Shown here: positions 1 through 8,534 of the stretch, piece by piece
How positions within the stretch are numbered: the stretch's first letter is position 1
How the letters are laid out: every line of letters begins with the position of its first letter
NCBI GenBank assembly: GCA_040285745.1
Contig: JAUFOR010000002.1
Location: 868,001 to 932,000 of the forward strand
Length of the DNA stretch: 64,000 bases
From: Barthelona sp. PCE
Lineage: Eukaryota; Metamonada: BaSk clade
Direction of reading: 5' to 3'
Made by a program: the position numbers and the translations under genes
Notes under the pieces: model-generated
Seen by the model: the letters and a program-made list of their open reading frames with translations, nothing else
What the model was told of the DNA's origin: nothing
The model's database searches: none

Positions 1-1
1 A

Positions 2-280
2 CTTATATACACAACAAAAGCCCGTAACGATCTGGTTGTCAGCAAATCGCTTCACACAGGGCTCATATGCAGGCAACCGGCGCACATGTTGCCTATTGTG
101 GCTTCTGCTCATACAGATGGGATACTATTTACAGGGCAATTCAACGGAGTCGTTGCGAGATGGGACATGATCTCATTGCAGCACCAGAGCCGCGGCATCA
201 CAACATTAACAAAAGTTGATGCCTCAAGATCAAATGCAGCGCATGTCTTTGCTGATGAAAGGGGCTTTACTGCTGATTGA
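2..280 (+). CDS. WD40-repeat protein, C-terminal fragment (5' end outside window)
   Basis: The frame is open from the first bases of the window to a TGA at 278-280, so only about 92 C-terminal residues are seen. The segment ILFTGQFNGVVARWD (around 122-166) has the look of a WD40 blade: hydrophobic strand, glycine turn, then the closing R-W-D. An internal ATG at 86 is unlikely to be the start because the frame continues upstream. Its last 14 bases overlap the end of the convergent RPN10 gene. Which WD40 protein this is cannot be said from so little. Confidence 0.6.
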   Translation, partial: LIYTTKARNDLVVSKSLHTGLICRQPAHMLPIVASAHTDGILFTGQFNGVVARWDMISLQHQSRGITTLTKVDASRSNAAHVFADERGFTAD

Positions 281-1091
281 TGAATTCTTCATACTGCGAC
301 ACTAACAGCTCAATAGTTTCCGCATCACACTCACTCAGATCAATTCCCTGTTCCAACCAATACAAACCACACTCCTCTGTGTATGCTGCAGGTTCGGCGG
401 CTGCAGGCTCGGAAACGTTGGCGGACTGCATGCTTTCCTCAAGTACCTGCTGCATCTGTTCTTCTTCAGTCATATTGGGAGGTACATAAGCCATCATGTT
501 GTTTGCACCTCCGAAAAGAGAAGTTGCGCGCATGAGATCGGTCAGATTCCCCTGGCGACTAATGGTTATGAGCTCATTGGGGATAATCTCTTCATAGTAA
601 AAATGATGGTAACTATCAACAATGTTCCTTAAAACAGCGGCGTTCTGTGTTGTTACGTCACGGCCGAAAGACACAACAACGAGCTTAATGCGTGCGTCCT
701 TTAATGCATCTTGCACCTTCTGAAGACGTTCCTCATCCTCAATATCTATCGGATTACAAACTAACAACACAATGCTCTTACGAAAGTGATCCTCTGCACC
801 TGCGTTCTGTAGAGTGAGAATGCCCAAACGGATAGCACGTACAATATCATAAGATGGATTAAATTTTGCTTTCTGAAAACTGTTCAAAATCTTTGTACGA
901 TCCCTTGTACAAGGGCTGAGCACTCCACCCCCGCCCGTAACGAAGCCCACAGTATTTTCTCCGTTGGAACTTAAAAAGTAGTCTGTAAATGAACCGCTCG
1001 CAGTTAATTGTGCTTCTAGCCGGCTACTAATGTAATCATACGATCTCGCATAATCTGAATTGTCAATAACAACAACACAAGCCTCTGGCAT
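267..1091 (-). CDS. RPN10: 26S proteasome regulatory subunit Rpn10 (PSMD4), ubiquitin receptor
   Basis: A 274-residue protein with an N-terminal von Willebrand A domain (about residues 1-190). The domain opens with ACVVVIDNSDYAR, matching the Rpn10 signature in which D-N-S replaces the usual metal-binding DxSxS, and later has VGFVTGGGG and LVVVSFGRD. Residues 208-223 (MTEEEQMQQVLEESMQ) form a ubiquitin-interacting motif with its acidic lead and the A/E-x2-S core. In known biology Rpn10 sits at the hinge of the proteasome lid and base and captures polyubiquitin chains. The length is close to the yeast protein and there is one UIM. The ATG at 1091 is preceded by TCATTGG. The gene ends in TAA followed by AG, giving TAAA, and overlaps the neighbouring WD40 gene by 14 bases. 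Confidence 0.93.
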   Translation of the reverse strand: MPEACVVVIDNSDYARSYDYISSRLEAQLTASGSFTDYFLSSNGENTVGFVTGGGGVLSPCTRDRTKILNSFQKAKFNPSYDIVRAIRLGILTLQNAGAEDHFRKSIVLLVCNPIDIEDEERLQKVQDALKDARIKLVVVSFGRDVTTQNAAVLRNIVDSYHHFYYEEIIPNELITISRQGNLTDLMRATSLFGGANNMMAYVPPNMTEEEQMQQVLEESMQSANVSEPAAAEPAAYTEECGLYWLEQGIDLSECDAETIELLVSQYEEFINQQ

Positions 1092-1332
1092 CCAATGAGA
1101 AGGAGAATAAAAGCTTTTTCAACAAAACAATGCTTTACTAATTGACTTAAGCTCGCAATACTAAACAACCTCCACATAAAGCGTTTTCACGCTGGGAAAA
1201 AGAAAAAATCACTAAACTTGGGCTTTTCATTTGTTCTGCTCAATATATGAATATTACCTGTATCAAATGTGGGAACATGGTTTAAATTGTGTAAGACCTA
1301 TACCTGCTTAACTACAATGATTTACAAAAGCT

Positions 1333-2694
1333 CTAACTATCTAAAAAGAGCCAACTAACAAACTCAGTTTCCTTTTTCGAATCCTTCCTCTTGTTACCAC
1401 CTGTGTTGCGCTCTTTTAGCTTTGTCACACGCCTCCATGTCTGTATCTCATCCACAAAACGGTTCATAAGCGATACATAATCCACGGGTATCAACTGCTC
1501 ATCCGTGTTGGCTTCCTCGCCAGGAGGGAGAGGAGTACCTGATATCAACCGAATGTACTCCTTGTACGGCTCACTCAATAACTCACAATTCAAAATCGGG
1601 AAAATCTGTTCCCTCAACGGTAGCGGGAAAAAACTCTTCTCTAACTTTTTTAATTTCTCTTTGCACACCTCATAGTACTCAAGTAGATTTTCTCTAGTTA
1701 TGACACCTGCAAGCTTTTTCTGCAAAAACATGCTGGAGTTCAACAAGCACTGTGATATAAAATAAAACTTCTCCTGTTCATCAATGATGTTCCTCGATTG
1801 ACTCAGGAACGTGATTGCGCGACATGAGTACAACTCTCTGGTGTTCTTATCCCTTCTCGCAACGCTCGCTGTCACTAGCTCCGGTCTGTAGTGAGCTGGA
1901 ACACCAAAAAGTCGTGTGATGCTAGTTTTCAGACTGTTTGGTATCGTGTGAAGAACTCCCTCCACGTAATGCGACTTATCTGTCTTTGTTATGGTTGGAA
2001 GCGGTGCCATCACATTAGATACAGGCTTTTTAAGCAGCTCAAACCTCCAACCATGGATAGTCGCTGGGGCTGGGTGCGTAGTCTCAAGAGATGGGAAGAT
2101 CTGAAGGAACAAATCAGGATTGACGAAAATATCATATGCAAAAAGGAAGAAAAATCCTTCTGGTGGTGTTTTTATCTGCTTTTGACTAATTATAACGTTT
2201 TCTTTGATCTTTTTTGGCATCCTTTCATCTCTGAAAGATTTTATCTTTAAACTATCGTGCTTAGTAACAGCCATCAGTCTTTGATTCAGTTCAGGGAGTT
2301 TAGTTCCCAGGTCATGCTCAGAAGTGACTGTGCTAAGTTTATAATAACGACGAAAAACTGGTTTTCGCGATATTGTTTTGCCAAAACCTCCAATACGACG
2401 CATTTCTTTATGCTTTCGCCGATATTTAGAGCCACCATATGGCCGAGCAGACTTGATAGCTGGACTACTGAAAGTCAAATCTGACAAATCCTCAAAATTG
2501 TGTGTGGAACATGATACACGTGATGTTACAGATCCCCCGACCGTCACTCTTGGGTGATTCGGCGCTTTATAACTAAGTTTAATCTCTGGAAGCTCAACAG
2601 CCTTAACTATTTCCAGATTCGAACCTTCCGATGTGTCCGACATCGCATTATCAGGAAAAGGTGAGTGTGAAGGCGAATCGAGACTGGAGGACAT
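1333..2694 (-). CDS. GGCT/AIG2-fold protein, probably catalytically inactive
   Basis: 453 residues. The first true ATG is at 2694; one codon earlier is GTG. Residues 1-180 are Ser/Lys/Arg-rich and probably disordered. Residues about 182-300 resemble the gamma-glutamylcyclotransferase-like (AIG2) fold: FFFLFAYDIFVNPDLF lies where the family has FxYGSNxxxxxL, then HGWRFEL, VEGVLHTIP, and RLFGVPAHYR in place of LDxxEGVPxxY. The glutamate that acts as catalytic base is Phe (about residue 263), and the YGSN loop that binds substrate is YDIF. So the fold is supported by the order of motifs, while activity is doubtful. The C-terminus (about 310-453) is helical and basic. The partners are unknown. 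The identification rests on motif order, not on an alignment. Confidence 0.6.
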   Translation of the reverse strand: MSSSLDSPSHSPFPDNAMSDTSEGSNLEIVKAVELPEIKLSYKAPNHPRVTVGGSVTSRVSCSTHNFEDLSDLTFSSPAIKSARPYGGSKYRRKHKEMRRIGGFGKTISRKPVFRRYYKLSTVTSEHDLGTKLPELNQRLMAVTKHDSLKIKSFRDERMPKKIKENVIISQKQIKTPPEGFFFLFAYDIFVNPDLFLQIFPSLETTHPAPATIHGWRFELLKKPVSNVMAPLPTITKTDKSHYVEGVLHTIPNSLKTSITRLFGVPAHYRPELVTASVARRDKNTRELYSCRAITFLSQSRNIIDEQEKFYFISQCLLNSSMFLQKKLAGVITRENLLEYYEVCKEKLKKLEKSFFPLPLREQIFPILNCELLSEPYKEYIRLISGTPLPPGEEANTDEQLIPVDYVSLMNRFVDEIQTWRRVTKLKERNTGGNKRKDSKKETEFVSWLFLDS

Positions 2695-2810
2695 CACACA
2701 AACCAGTGAAAGTGAAAGGAGGAAGAAAAACTTAACAGAAAAAACAAAACATTTATTTTGGATACGTGTGATATTTAAAGAAGGGAACCCCTCAATTTTG
2801 TATTGAAAAG

Positions 2811-3983
2811 TTAAAAAGAATAGTATTTAATACTTTTATCATTACAAGCTAAAAAGAGACCAGAATCACACACTTTATGGTCGAAACATTTCGATGCTGA
2901 GTGCTGCAACGTGTGCTTTGTCTGGCCCAAAAGACTATCAATCACATAGACGTTCGGACTGAATCCACTACAGACCAAGTTACACCCACTTTCTGTAAAA
3001 GACAGTGACAGAAGCGGTTCGCTACACACAGAGATCTCCCAAAGACACGCACTCCTGCTGCGAGAAGGCATTCGAATATCAAACACATACACATCACCAC
3101 CCATAGAAGAAGCAGCGACAAAATGATGGGAAATGTCAACGTCTGAGATGAATCGGCAGCCCATGGCACTGTGCATCACCAGCTGTCCGCTGCGCATATC
3201 CCACAGGTCAACAGCGCCAACCTGGGTTCCAACGCACGCCAAAGTCGATTTCGATCTCAGACACGTGATAGGGGAAATGTACCTCTGTGTGTGTATTGTA
3301 TCCATGTTAGAATCGTGGATACTTAACTCTCCAGCATATGAAGTAGAAATAAGGTGGTCATCTATCCACTGCAATCCACTTATACGCTCTCCGCATTCAG
3401 CCGACTCCTTCCGAGCTCCTCTTGAATCCATAATCGATACCAAACCACGATACGTCCCAATGGCAAACACATCATCGCTTAAAGCGATAGCTGAACCGTA
3501 ATCACCTTCAACTGATCCTGAAACAATTCTTTCTGTGATATCCATTGCAGGAGCAACAAAATACTCTCCATTGCGGCATATGCACCCAATAACTCCTTCA
3601 TTAACATGGGAAAAATGATAATCTAATGATTTTGGCATCATTTCACCAATAAAAGATGTGTTACTGAGCTCTGTGGATATAACTCGGTTGTTTTCCTCGA
3701 GGTACAAGTCCATTATCTGTTGTTTTGAAGGTACATTGTACTCAGAATTAATAATTCCTCTAAACACCTCAAGCTCATCGCTTCCAAAAACATAACGCTC
3801 ATCTAAACTGTCTAGAGCTCCCTCGCCCAGTGCGTTGAACAATAAGTCTTGCTGCTCAATTGGTAATTCACACCATACACTCTCAAATCTTTCAACTGTA
3901 TCGCTTTCCAGTTCTCCAAACAAAGTGTGTGGTTCCTCTAGTGATGATAGAAGCTGATATATATCACCAATTGAAAACTTCAT
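2811..3983 (-). CDS. WD40-repeat protein, unassigned
   Basis: 390 residues from the ATG at 3983. The longer frame up to 4031 starts at TTG and is not used. Residues 1-110 are acidic and helical; the rest reads as a beta propeller. Blade-like pieces end in pairs such as VSIMDSRG, LSIHDSN, VDLWDMRSG and VYVFDIRM, with glycine turns between strands. No family-specific motif lets me name an orthologue. It lies 134 bases downstream of the large Kelch/Cys-rich gene on the same strand. Likely a cytoplasmic scaffold, by analogy with most WD40 proteins; this is inference. Confidence 0.75.
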   Translation of the reverse strand: MKFSIGDIYQLLSSLEEPHTLFGELESDTVERFESVWCELPIEQQDLLFNALGEGALDSLDERYVFGSDELEVFRGIINSEYNVPSKQQIMDLYLEENNRVISTELSNTSFIGEMMPKSLDYHFSHVNEGVIGCICRNGEYFVAPAMDITERIVSGSVEGDYGSAIALSDDVFAIGTYRGLVSIMDSRGARKESAECGERISGLQWIDDHLISTSYAGELSIHDSNMDTIHTQRYISPITCLRSKSTLACVGTQVGAVDLWDMRSGQLVMHSAMGCRFISDVDISHHFVAASSMGGDVYVFDIRMPSRSRSACLWEISVCSEPLLSLSFTESGCNLVCSGFSPNVYVIDSLLGQTKHTLQHSASKCFDHKVCDSGLFLACNDKSIKYYSF

Positions 3984-4117
3984 TGAAAAAGTGTGAAAAG
4001 TGAAAACTAGTGTTTGCAAAACTGATTTCAACCTGTTTTATGTCACAGTTCGTGAGCTATACCATAAGAATTATGATAGTCGTTTTGGATTTATTTGATG
4101 TTACTGATAATTCATCA

Positions 4118-6772
4118 CTATGTTGTTGTGCATATTCCATCTACAGCTGTCTCTGAATCAAGACAAGGGAGACAATATGAACGACCATATGCTGAAGTTT
4201 GATTGCCTGTACATGCTGTACAACCTGACATACCCGTGGACGGGGCGTATGTTCCAGGCAAACATGGCTCGCATAGTCCTCCCTCCTCTGAAAAGAATCC
4301 AAGTGGGCAAGGTGTTATATGACTGGAGTGACACTTGTTCCCAGGTAAACACTGATCACACATCTCAGTTGTCTCATTATAGTACTCTGTAATACCTGTA
4401 CATGGCAATATTGTGCGGTTAGCTGTGTGATATCTCCACCCAGGCATCTCTGTTGTGTTTGTACATTTAGAAGCTCCACCAAAACTGAATGCTCCCTCGG
4501 GGCACTCCTTCCGGATACCAGCAAGGCAGTAATACCCAGAGTTACATGTCTCACAATACTCTGTTCCATTCGACCAGACTGTGGCATACTGACCTGATTC
4601 ACAAAGACATGCAGTTCCATTTCCGGCACAATCAAGGCATGAAGACGCTCCTTCAAATGAATAGAACCCATCACCGCAGTCAGTGCAGTTATTTCCGGCC
4701 AATGACTTAGTGTTAGCCGGACACACGTCACAAATGGCAATGGAGTCTGCCACAACACCCTCAATTTCAAGCACAACGCTGTAATAACCATCAGGACATG
4801 CTGTTTGGCTAGATGATCCACTGGCAGCATAGTAGTTGAGATCAACGTCCAAGCATGCATCAAATGCGTCTCCGCCTGTGCTTGGGTTGTATGTGCCTCC
4901 AGGACAGTCGACACATGCTGCTATCGTCGTCCCTCCCTCCAACTCGTTGTACGTTCCTGATGGGCAGGCTGTGTATGTGATACCGTTTCCGTCTGCGTAG
5001 CTTCCTTTGGGAATCAAAGAACATGTGGAGCATGCGCCTGCTGCACAAAACTTATCCGCGTCACATGCAACGCAAGAGGCTGAACTTGTCGATTCGCTGT
5101 CTGGATTAGCGGTACCGGATGGACACTCTGTTTGGACATTGCTCTCTGTACTGTCGACATAGTAACCTGGGTCAGCACCCGTACACTCGGTCATTCCGGT
5201 GCTGTCCGCATAAAACCCCTTATCACAAACCTCTTTGCCACCAGTGGGTGTACAATAACTGCCTTCAGGACATATTGTCTGAGAAGTTGCTGCGTCTGAT
5301 GTCACATAATAACCATCATCAACAGTGATGCAAGATGACTGCCCAGTGTTCGGCTGATACTGCTTGTCAGTTTGCTGACAATCGCTGCATGTTGCTGAAG
5401 ATGTAGCCTCTGTGGCGCTGGAGGATGTGCCCTCTGGGCATGCTTCACGATGCGTGATGCCTTCACAGAAGTAGCCCGCCTCACACGATGCGCACTGAGA
5501 CTGTAACCAACGGCCTGTTGTTGTGCCATACGATCCTGCACTACATTCGTCACAATCAGAAAGCCACTTTGTTCCAGTAGAGCCACAATAGTAACCTAAA
5601 GGTGCAGTTACACATGAGCTTTGTCCTTTTATATTCTGATAGCTTCCCAGAGGACACACAGTCGGTTCGTATGCACGTGTGCTGTCAGCGTATTTGCCGC
5701 GAGGTGCTTTTACCTCCGTTTCGTCACCATTAGTGCTATAATAGCCTAATGTTGTCAGTCTCGGTAGGTATTCTGTAACAAACACCTCGCTAAGTGAACG
5801 GAATCGAGACTTTCCACCATATAAATGGAGTTTGTCATCGTATTCGAACGCAAACCCTCCAGAAGAAGCAGTAAACGTGTTTGTAATTGGGGGAGATCTC
5901 CACGCGTCCAAAATTGGATCAAACTCCAAAGTCGACCCTTCATAGTAGCTTGGTGCGATATCAGTAAACCCGCCCAATAACAAAATACGACCACGTGACA
6001 CAACCACTGCCCTGTTGGAAGCAGTAAATGTTGCATCCGGAGTCAGCGCCTCATATGTAACGATTGCCGTTGTCGATGTCAAAGAAGTTATATCCAGTGA
6101 GAAAAACTCGTCAGCAGACCCGCCGCTGTCTTCTCCTCCGTGGCAATATACTTTTCCGTCCTCACTGTTGTATGAACATGAACATAAACCCATCTGGGGG
6201 GGTGAACCACCGTTGACAGTGACAGAAAGCCATCTATTGAGACTGGAATCATAGATAGTAACATCGTTGTAGTACAGGCCTCCTCCGTTCGTGCCTCCAA
6301 ATATAACTGCGTATCTGTTTGAGTATGAGCATCCGCAAGGGTTAACTCTCTCAGTCGGTGATGATCCCGAAGGAGACAGCGTGCTCCATGTGTTCCCTGC
6401 AATGTTATAAGAAAGTACAGAGGTTAAGAAAAAGGATGAGATCCCGTGGAAAGTATAGATCTTATCGTTTAACAAGGTAACGAAATGACCTTTACGCTTC
6501 TCGGTATCTCCCATGCTCTCAAGCTCGCTCCATGTGTCTGTTGTGAGATCAAGCTTGAATGTAGTATCATAAACTGTGGAAGCACCACTTGTACCTCCAA
6601 TAATGTACAAAGCGTCGTTGTAGATCACACCTGATCCAAAATCTGAGCGGATGGGTGCTGTTCCCGTTGTGCTAAGTGTGCTCCAAGTTTCGCATAATAC
6701 GACAGGAGCTAAAAAAAGCAAGACAGTTATAAATACGTGTATGCTCTTTGAAAGGTTGTATCTAAGGTACAT
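4118..6772 (-). CDS. secreted Kelch-repeat / GCC2-GCC3 cysteine-rich protein
   Basis: 884 residues. It starts with an N-terminal signal peptide: basic start, then VFITVLLFLAPVVLC, with cleavage probably after VLC. Residues about 30-345 hold about five Kelch blades marked by YIIGGTSG, IFGGTNGGG, YCHGGEDS, LLLGGFTD and LYGGKSR. From about 355 to the end are many short Cys modules of the type CPxGSY/F...S...C..C..G.Y (GCC2/GCC3, TNFR/ephrin-receptor-like), for example CPLGSYQNIKGQSSC. No transmembrane segment closes the protein, so as read it is secreted or lumenal. Cys-rich surface proteins of this style are common in Giardia and ciliates, there usually with a C-terminal membrane anchor. A missed 3' exon carrying an anchor is possible. 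Confidence 0.85.
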   Translation of the reverse strand: MYLRYNLSKSIHVFITVLLFLAPVVLCETWSTLSTTGTAPIRSDFGSGVIYNDALYIIGGTSGASTVYDTTFKLDLTTDTWSELESMGDTEKRKGHFVTLLNDKIYTFHGISSFFLTSVLSYNIAGNTWSTLSPSGSSPTERVNPCGCSYSNRYAVIFGGTNGGGLYYNDVTIYDSSLNRWLSVTVNGGSPPQMGLCSCSYNSEDGKVYCHGGEDSGGSADEFFSLDITSLTSTTAIVTYEALTPDATFTASNRAVVVSRGRILLLGGFTDIAPSYYEGSTLEFDPILDAWRSPPITNTFTASSGGFAFEYDDKLHLYGGKSRFRSLSEVFVTEYLPRLTTLGYYSTNGDETEVKAPRGKYADSTRAYEPTVCPLGSYQNIKGQSSCVTAPLGYYCGSTGTKWLSDCDECSAGSYGTTTGRWLQSQCASCEAGYFCEGITHREACPEGTSSSATEATSSATCSDCQQTDKQYQPNTGQSSCITVDDGYYVTSDAATSQTICPEGSYCTPTGGKEVCDKGFYADSTGMTECTGADPGYYVDSTESNVQTECPSGTANPDSESTSSASCVACDADKFCAAGACSTCSLIPKGSYADGNGITYTACPSGTYNELEGGTTIAACVDCPGGTYNPSTGGDAFDACLDVDLNYYAASGSSSQTACPDGYYSVVLEIEGVVADSIAICDVCPANTKSLAGNNCTDCGDGFYSFEGASSCLDCAGNGTACLCESGQYATVWSNGTEYCETCNSGYYCLAGIRKECPEGAFSFGGASKCTNTTEMPGWRYHTANRTILPCTGITEYYNETTEMCDQCLPGNKCHSSHITPCPLGFFSEEGGLCEPCLPGTYAPSTGMSGCTACTGNQTSAYGRSYCLPCLDSETAVDGICTTT

Positions 6773-7177
6773 TAATGCGACTAATTCATCGAAAAAACTT
6801 CGATTACGTGAGAATGTGAAGAAAACGTTTTACATAACAAATGAACTTAATGTAGACCATATTTTCAAGTTAGATGATGTCTTTCCATGTACATCAAGGA
6901 ATGTGTATGATAAAAAAATTTATATAGCACAAAAACAAAAACCTGCAAAAATGTTGCATTGCATTTGTTTATATATTACATTTATTAATCCATTTTAACA
7001 ACTCCACACAATTTTAACAGATTAAAGACCATTGAAATACCTGCCCGAAAAAGTTTGCTAAAAATGCCATTGTGAGTAAACTCCCGTCGTACTAAGTACA
7101 TTATATCACCAAAGACTTGTATAATTTCTAAATAGTAGATACTGAAGTTTGTTTCATTTTACTCCCTTACTCCTGAC
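6773..7177. other. intergenic, divergent promoter region
   Basis: 405 bases between two divergently transcribed genes. The stretch is AT-rich with no convincing frame; the short frame running across it starts inside the neighbour and encodes low-complexity basic sequence. Close to the downstream ATG is the pyrimidine-rich TTTCATTTTACTCCC (about 7153-7167), which contains TCATT and could be the initiator. Nothing else is seen. Confidence 0.5.
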
Positions 7178-7846
7178 ATGACATTCGATTTTAGTGTCAA
7201 CTCTCGGTTGTTGTATGAACAGCATTCACAGAGAAACCGACGAAAGAAGCGTAGCTTAAGAGTGTGTCTGTTGAGCACAGTTCTCCTTCTTGTTGCATCA
7301 GTTACAATAGTTGTCATTCTTTACATCAACACAAACGAATATGAACAACCTGGACAGCTAGATTTGCCCCTAAATTTCACCATTAATGAAAAGAATTGGG
7401 TTTTTGCTCGTTTTTATGAGATTCGCAACCTCGATGATCAGATTGTTGGGCGAATGAAGGTACCTCTATTCTCACACACAATCAGATTGCTTACTAAAGA
7501 TGAGAAGCTAAACAAAACCATGGTTATTGAGCAACAAAGTTATGGACAAAAGTGTGAAGTACGAAATGGGAAGGCAGATGGCGACATGCAGTCTGTGATC
7601 GATGTTAATATTGAAGATAGTTATCTTGAGCGTGAGGTCACTTTTCAACTGTTTAATGAATTTGGAGTAATGTTAGCAACTTCAGAGGATACTGAAAAGT
7701 CCCTGTGTGTGCTCAAACACACTGCAGATGGTCGTGTATTAGCAAAAATTTCAAAAGAAAGTCTTAGTTTTCATTCCAGTATAGATGTGTATGATGACAC
7801 AGCATTTAGTCCTTCTATTTATGCTTTCGTGGCTGCTTTAATCTAA
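7178..7846 (+). CDS. single-pass membrane protein with possible tubby/LURP-one-like domain
   Basis: 222 residues. A basic N-terminus (QRNRRKKRSLR) is followed by one hydrophobic segment, about 30-50 (CLLSTVLLLVASVTIVVILY), giving a type II topology with the bulk lumenal or extracellular. The C-terminal 150 residues are beta-rich and run FYEIRNLDDQIVGRMKV ... GVMLATSEDTEK ... GRVLAKISKE ... DVYDDTAFSPSIYAFVAALI. That order (strand, 'G-x-v-l-a-x-i' strand, 'I-D-V-Y-D-D' strand, hydrophobic C-terminal helix) is what the tubby-like/LURP-one/scramblase fold shows. Two NFT/NKT sites could be glycosylated. The fold is a suggestion only and the function is unknown. Confidence 0.6.
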   Translation: MTFDFSVNSRLLYEQHSQRNRRKKRSLRVCLLSTVLLLVASVTIVVILYINTNEYEQPGQLDLPLNFTINEKNWVFARFYEIRNLDDQIVGRMKVPLFSHTIRLLTKDEKLNKTMVIEQQSYGQKCEVRNGKADGDMQSVIDVNIEDSYLEREVTFQLFNEFGVMLATSEDTEKSLCVLKHTADGRVLAKISKESLSFHSSIDVYDDTAFSPSIYAFVAALI

Positions 7847-7973
7847 CTGACTTCAGAATTTAATATTCTTCATTAGCAAATTATCATAGTAAACAAGAAA
7901 TTTTTTTTTTTTGTATTTATTATAGCAGAAACCTATCATGAGTACTTAACTCTAGACTGTTATATCCATCGAT

Positions 7974-8325
7974 TTAGTAAAGCATGACACGAACCTGGCT
8001 AGAGAGAGCCTTAGGAGGGAGGTTAGACTTGAAACGAGCTCTGAAAGCACCAGTGTTACCGTGGGACTTGTAAAGCTTACCCCAGATGGTACGGAGACCA
8101 GCCTTGGTTCTGTAAACGTAAGCAACACGCTTGCCGAGATAGAAAGGAGTTTCTTCCTTGGAGTTGACACCCTCAACCTTAACGATGGAGACGGAGTTGT
8201 CAGCGCCGTGACGCCAATGTCTGAAACCAGTAACAATTCCCTTAGAGTGGAGACTAAATGTTAGTTCTTCCCCATACATTCCTAAAAAGTAAAAATAAAG
8301 CATACCGAACCTTCTTTGCAACCAT
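7974..8325 (-). CDS. RPL35A: 60S ribosomal protein L35A (eL33), two exons
   Basis: The mature product is 99 residues, joined from 8325-8306 (20 bases) and 8253-7974. Spliced, it begins MVAKKVRLHSKGIVTGFRH. It continues with the family signatures VSIVKVEGV, ETPFYLGKRVAYVYR, IWGKLYKSHGNTGAFRARF and SNLPPKALSSQVRVMLY, which cover the whole eL33 length. Without splicing the frame runs into an unrelated upstream sequence, so the intron is required by homology. The ATG is preceded by TCACTCAA (a TCAYT element). The stop TAA reads on into A, giving TAAA. It is a structural protein of the large subunit. Confidence 0.95.
8254..8305 (-). other. spliceosomal intron of RPL35A (52 nt)
   Basis: On the minus strand it runs GTATGCTTTATTT ... 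GAACTAACATTTAG. Splicing joins GTT CG to T CTC and restores the conserved eL33 N-terminus. The 5' end GTATGC is identical to that of the EF-1alpha intron. The 3' end has CTAAC immediately followed by ATTTAG, so branch-site motif and acceptor are fused, as in parabasalid and diplomonad introns. It is a first-exon intron of 52 bases and interrupts a codon. Confidence 0.9.
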
Positions 8326-8534
8326 TTGAGTGATGGAGTTTCTGTATAAAAGAATAAAAATGGAAAGGAGATGAGGGAGCTGTATCTGCTTTTATACAGC
8401 TTTTCTTTTACTTGTTTCACTATGATTGGTAACACTATACGTGTGTAAACCATTTGCTGTATCACAATTTGAATTTCTTCAATGTTTTATAGTTAGTATT
8501 TTTTTTATCTGCAAAAAACTAAATAAATAACTCT

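Noticed and set aside
4315-4914. A 199-codon frame overlapping the Kelch/Cys-rich gene.
   Set aside because: It lies in another frame of the same strand as a clearly repeated Cys-rich protein and shows no motif.
6651-6998. A 115-codon plus-strand frame across the start of the Kelch gene.
   Set aside because: Its first third lies antisense to the signal-peptide region and the rest is Lys/Asn-rich intergenic sequence.
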